Part shown: positions 61,716 through 64,000 of the stretch, in pieces
Layout: the number at the start of each line of letters is the position of its first letter
Numbering within the stretch: the first letter of the stretch is position 1
Assembly (NCBI RefSeq): GCF_000732325.1
Contig: NZ_BBIW01000006.1
Location: 186,001 to 250,000, forward strand
Direction: 5' to 3'
Length of the DNA stretch: 64,000 bases
Source: Paenibacillus sp. TCA20
GTDB lineage: Bacteria > Bacillota > Bacilli > Paenibacillales > Paenibacillaceae
The notes under the pieces: model-generated
What the model was told of the DNA's origin: nothing
The model's database searches: none
Seen by the model: only the letters and a program-made list of their open reading frames with translations
Program-made: the position numbers and the translations under genes

Positions 61716-63554
61716 ATGTTTAAATGGAAAACAGCAATTTCTTCAGCTGCGGCTGCTGCACTATTATTTAGTTCTTTAGGACTTGCCAGCGCTGCTTCAG
61801 AAACAACAGGTTCTGTTTCTACTCCGAACAACAACGGGACACACATTACACTATTACATACGAATGATTCACACGCCCGTGCAGTCGAGTCTTCACCAAA
61901 TATGGGCTACGCTAAGGTAGCAGGGATCTTTGATAAATACCGTGCTGAGAACCCGAACACCCTGTTTCTCGATGCGGGGGACGCTGTACATGGAACGACC
62001 TTTGCTACGTTGGTAAATGGAGAGAGCATTATAAAAGTCATGGACGAGATGGGCTATGATGCCTTCGTTCCCGGCAATCATGAATTCAATTATGGCTGGG
62101 AGCATCTCGTTACACTGACTGACAAGCTTAATTTCCCAACGATCAGTGCTAACGTAAGACTCAAAACCGATGGGACAAGCCTGTACGAGCCTTACATTAT
62201 TAAAGAAGTAGATGGGGTTAAGATCGGTATCATTGGATTAACAACGCCAGAGACAGCTTATAAGACGAACCCTAAGAACGTAGATGAGATCGATTTTACC
62301 GATCCTTCGGATGAAGCTCAAAAATATGTAGATGAAATCCGCGATGAAGTAGATGTTGTCGTTATGCTCGCCCATATCGGTCAAGATGATTCAGATATGG
62401 ACAACACCTTTGACATTCTGGACGAAGTTGACGGCATTGATATCTATATCGACGGACACAGCCACACGGTGCTGGAGGACGGATTCGTTGCTGACAATGG
62501 TACACTTGTTGCAAGCGCCGGCGAATATACGAATTATGTCGGTGTGGTTGATCTATGGGTGGATGAAGGCAAAGTCGTCTCCAAGAAAGCAACCTTGATT
62601 GATGAGACCGAAGCTGCAGGCATCGCTCCTAACGAGAAAGTAGCTGCTCTTGTGGCTTCTGTTACAGAAGAACAAGCTCCAATTCTGGATGAAGTCGTTG
62701 CTACGATCTCCACTGATCTGGAAGGTACACGCGAGAAGGTTCGTGCAGGCGAGACGAATCTGGGTGATCTGATCGCAGATGCACTTCGTGAAGTATCTGG
62801 TGCTGACATTGCCCTTACCAATGGCGGTGGAATTCGTGCTTCGATTGAAAAGGGAGAGGTAACCAAAGGAGAGGTTATCACGGTTCTTCCATTTGGTAAT
62901 CAGATCGTTACTTTGAATGTTAAAGGAGAAGACGTCATTGCTGCCCTAGAGAACGGGGTAAAAAGCTATCCTGAAGCGAGCGGCGGATTCCCGCAGATCT
63001 CCGGTTTCAGCTTTAAGATTGATCCAGCCAAGGAGCCAGGAAGCCGCGTGCATTCCGTAATGGTAGGCAACGAGCCTATCGACCCTGAAGCTACTTACAC
63101 ACTGGCAACGAATGATTTCACTGCTATCGGCGGTGACGAATATGAAATGTTTACCAAGTATGCTCAAGCCGGTATGTACGGTTCCCTGGACGAAGCATTG
63201 ATTACACATCTGCAGAAGCTGGGAAGTGCGGCTGTAACGACAGATGGACGTATCGCAGAAGCCGCAGCTCCTACAGTAACCACTCCTGTAGAAGAGACAC
63301 CGGCTCCAGAAGCACCAGTGGAAGAAGAACAACCAGATACAACGACCAAACCAACGAAACCAACGAAACCGACGAAACCAACAACACCTTCTGTCGAGAA
63401 ACCAAAGGTATATGTCGTTAAATCTGGTGATACACTCTACTCAATCTCGAAGAAACATGGCACAACCTGGCAAACGATTCAAAAGCTCAACAAGATTAAA
63501 AATGCTCACTGGATTTATCCAGGTCAAACTTTAAAATTACCTTCTGCTTCATAA
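61716..63554 (+). CDS. Secreted 5'-nucleotidase/2',3'-cyclic phosphodiesterase with LysM anchor
   Basis: 612-aa extracytoplasmic nucleotidase. Signal peptide at about 1-27 (basic start, A-rich core, cleavage near A-S-A-A-S). The metallophosphatase domain (about 40-300) has L-L-H-T-N-D-S-H at 46-53, D-A-G-D at 86-89, G-N-H-E-F-N at 120-125 and G-H-S-H-T near 248; the 5'-nucleotidase C-terminal domain (about 325-505) has N-G-G-G-I-R-A-S and T-V-L-P-F-G-N-Q. A linker of T-K-P repeats (about 544-555) leads to a LysM domain (Y-V-V-K-S-G-D-T-L-Y-S-I-S-K-K-H-G) that binds peptidoglycan, so the enzyme is probably wall-bound and recovers phosphate or nucleosides from nucleotides outside the cell. GGGAGG precedes the ATG. 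Confidence 0.93.
   Translation: MFKWKTAISSAAAAALLFSSLGLASAASETTGSVSTPNNNGTHITLLHTNDSHARAVESSPNMGYAKVAGIFDKYRAENPNTLFLDAGDAVHGTTFATLVNGESIIKVMDEMGYDAFVPGNHEFNYGWEHLVTLTDKLNFPTISANVRLKTDGTSLYEPYIIKEVDGVKIGIIGLTTPETAYKTNPKNVDEIDFTDPSDEAQKYVDEIRDEVDVVVMLAHIGQDDSDMDNTFDILDEVDGIDIYIDGHSHTVLEDGFVADNGTLVASAGEYTNYVGVVDLWVDEGKVVSKKATLIDETEAAGIAPNEKVAALVASVTEEQAPILDEVVATISTDLEGTREKVRAGETNLGDLIADALREVSGADIALTNGGGIRASIEKGEVTKGEVITVLPFGNQIVTLNVKGEDVIAALENGVKSYPEASGGFPQISGFSFKIDPAKEPGSRVHSVMVGNEPIDPEATYTLATNDFTAIGGDEYEMFTKYAQAGMYGSLDEALITHLQKLGSAAVTTDGRIAEAAAPTVTTPVEETPAPEAPVEEEQPDTTTKPTKPTKPTKPTTPSVEKPKVYVVKSGDTLYSISKKHGTTWQTIQKLNKIKNAHWIYPGQTLKLPSAS
63345..63380 (+). repeat. Four 9-base tandem units in the nucleotidase linker
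   Basis: ACSAAACCR repeated four times codes T-K-P-T-K-P-T-K-P-T-K-P, the wall-spanning linker before LysM. Copy number is likely to vary between strains. Confidence 0.8.
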
Positions 63555-64000
63555 AAACACGCAATCTATAGATCAAAAGTCGTATGCTATGGGTTGGGCT
63601 TCTAAATAATTCTAAAAATATTCAAAAAACTATTAATATCCTTAACAAGAATCCGATATTATAGTTATATAGTAATTATTTAGGAGTGAATCGAGTGTGA
63701 CATATGTAATAATATACGTACCGAATAGGTACTAAGTCACACTAACCTATGAATGATCTTTATAGCAAACCCACGAGATAAGTAAGACGAAGAATATCAT
63801 ATGACGACATTAGATTTTCATCTAAGCTTGATGCCATTCAAGAAAAGTCCTGAACTCAAGGTTCAGGACTTTTCTCTGTTTCTAGTAATTTAATGTCAGC
63901 TATCAGAAAATGATAGATTTCCCGTGGACCCGATTTAGGATATATGGCAGGGTCAAATCTTTTAGAATCGAATATATTATATTATCCAATTTGACTATCA
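63555..64000. other. Intergenic region with nested inverted repeats, no gene found
   Basis: An AGTGTGAC/GTCACACT stem (63694-63701 with 63736-63743) encloses GTACC/GGTAC around GAATA (63718-63732). A promoter-like TTAACA, 17 bases, TTATAT lies just upstream, and a terminator follows at 63842. The short frames in this region lack ribosome binding sites. Confidence 0.4.
63842..63876. terminator. Terminator-like hairpin
   Basis: Perfect 15-bp stem AGAAAAGTCCTGAAC/GTTCAGGACTTTTCT with a 5-base loop and CTGTTTCT following on the plus strand. It lies 288 bases after the nucleotidase stop, so it may end a separate short transcript. Confidence 0.75.

Noticed and set aside
63800..63892. 30-codon frame starting ATGACGACATTAG
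   Set aside because: No ribosome binding site, and its second half is the terminator-like hairpin.
1..64000. CRISPR arrays, tRNA/rRNA genes, insertion sequences, prophage
   Set aside because: Looked for on both strands; no direct-repeat array, RNA gene, transposase or integrase pattern was found.

Overview
The window looks like a chromosomal segment of a Paenibacillus-type, spore-forming Firmicute. The evidence is the tsaE-tsaB-rimI operon order, an H-type small acid-soluble spore protein, a Ku/LigD repair locus, a SleB-type cell wall hydrolase, a CpsB/C/D tyrosine-kinase module, a yhgD-yhgE pair, and strong AGGAGG-type ribosome binding sites. No rRNA, tRNA, CRISPR array, transposase or phage module was seen.

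Left part (1-16.7 kb). A tRNA t6A operon (tsaE, tsaB, start of rimI) and a small spore operon (107-aa acidic protein, sspH) lie on the minus strand. Diverging from them is a repair locus: ku, a catE-like dioxygenase with its own promoter and palindromic operator, and LigD split into separate ligase and polymerase genes. Then come a YitT-family membrane protein, cardiolipin synthase, a CNNM/CBS transporter-like protein, an AI-2E-family transporter, an ABC exporter, two small genes that each carry a GATACAA-type operator, and an LCP ligase-VanZ-membrane protein operon.

Centre (16.8-37.9 kb). One long minus-strand exopolysaccharide/capsule operon runs from a divergent xre promoter region near 37.45 kb to a terminator that overlaps the ugd stop codon near 16.78 kb. 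In order of transcription it holds a 143-aa protein of unknown function, a CpsB phosphatase, a CpsC modulator, a CpsD kinase, a structured leader-like RNA, galU, a priming sugar transferase, fcl, gmd, several glycosyltransferases (one frameshifted), flippase, polymerase, a WaaE-like transferase, a WcaF-like acetyltransferase, a WcaI-like transferase, manC, a GT28-like protein and ugd. The precursors expected are GDP-mannose, GDP-L-fucose, UDP-glucose and UDP-glucuronate, so the polymer is probably an acidic, fucose-containing heteropolysaccharide made by the Wzx/Wzy route. The core (about 22.4-31.7 kb) is much richer in AT than its flanks. The 15-bp palindrome GATACAAWTYGTATC lies inside the operon promoter and at two other promoters, which suggests a small Xre regulon.

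Right part (37.9-64 kb). Glutamate synthase large subunit, a YhgE/Pip membrane protein with its TetR regulator and a shared TGACC-N13-GGTCA operator, a diacylglycerol-glucosyltransferase-like enzyme, a UPF0173 hydrolase, a SleB-type hydrolase, ThpR, a D-2-hydroxyacid dehydrogenase, a TRM11-like methyltransferase, a chemoreceptor, a CgeB-like/WbsX-like glycan pair with a possible late-sporulation promoter, a repeat-rich beta-solenoid-like protein, an LLM oxidoreductase, a dGTPase-family protein, a 57-aa small gene, and a secreted 5'-nucleotidase with a LysM anchor.

All calls come from reading the sequence and recalled family knowledge; no database search was run. Start codons were moved where a ribosome binding site or an overlap with the preceding gene decided the matter.
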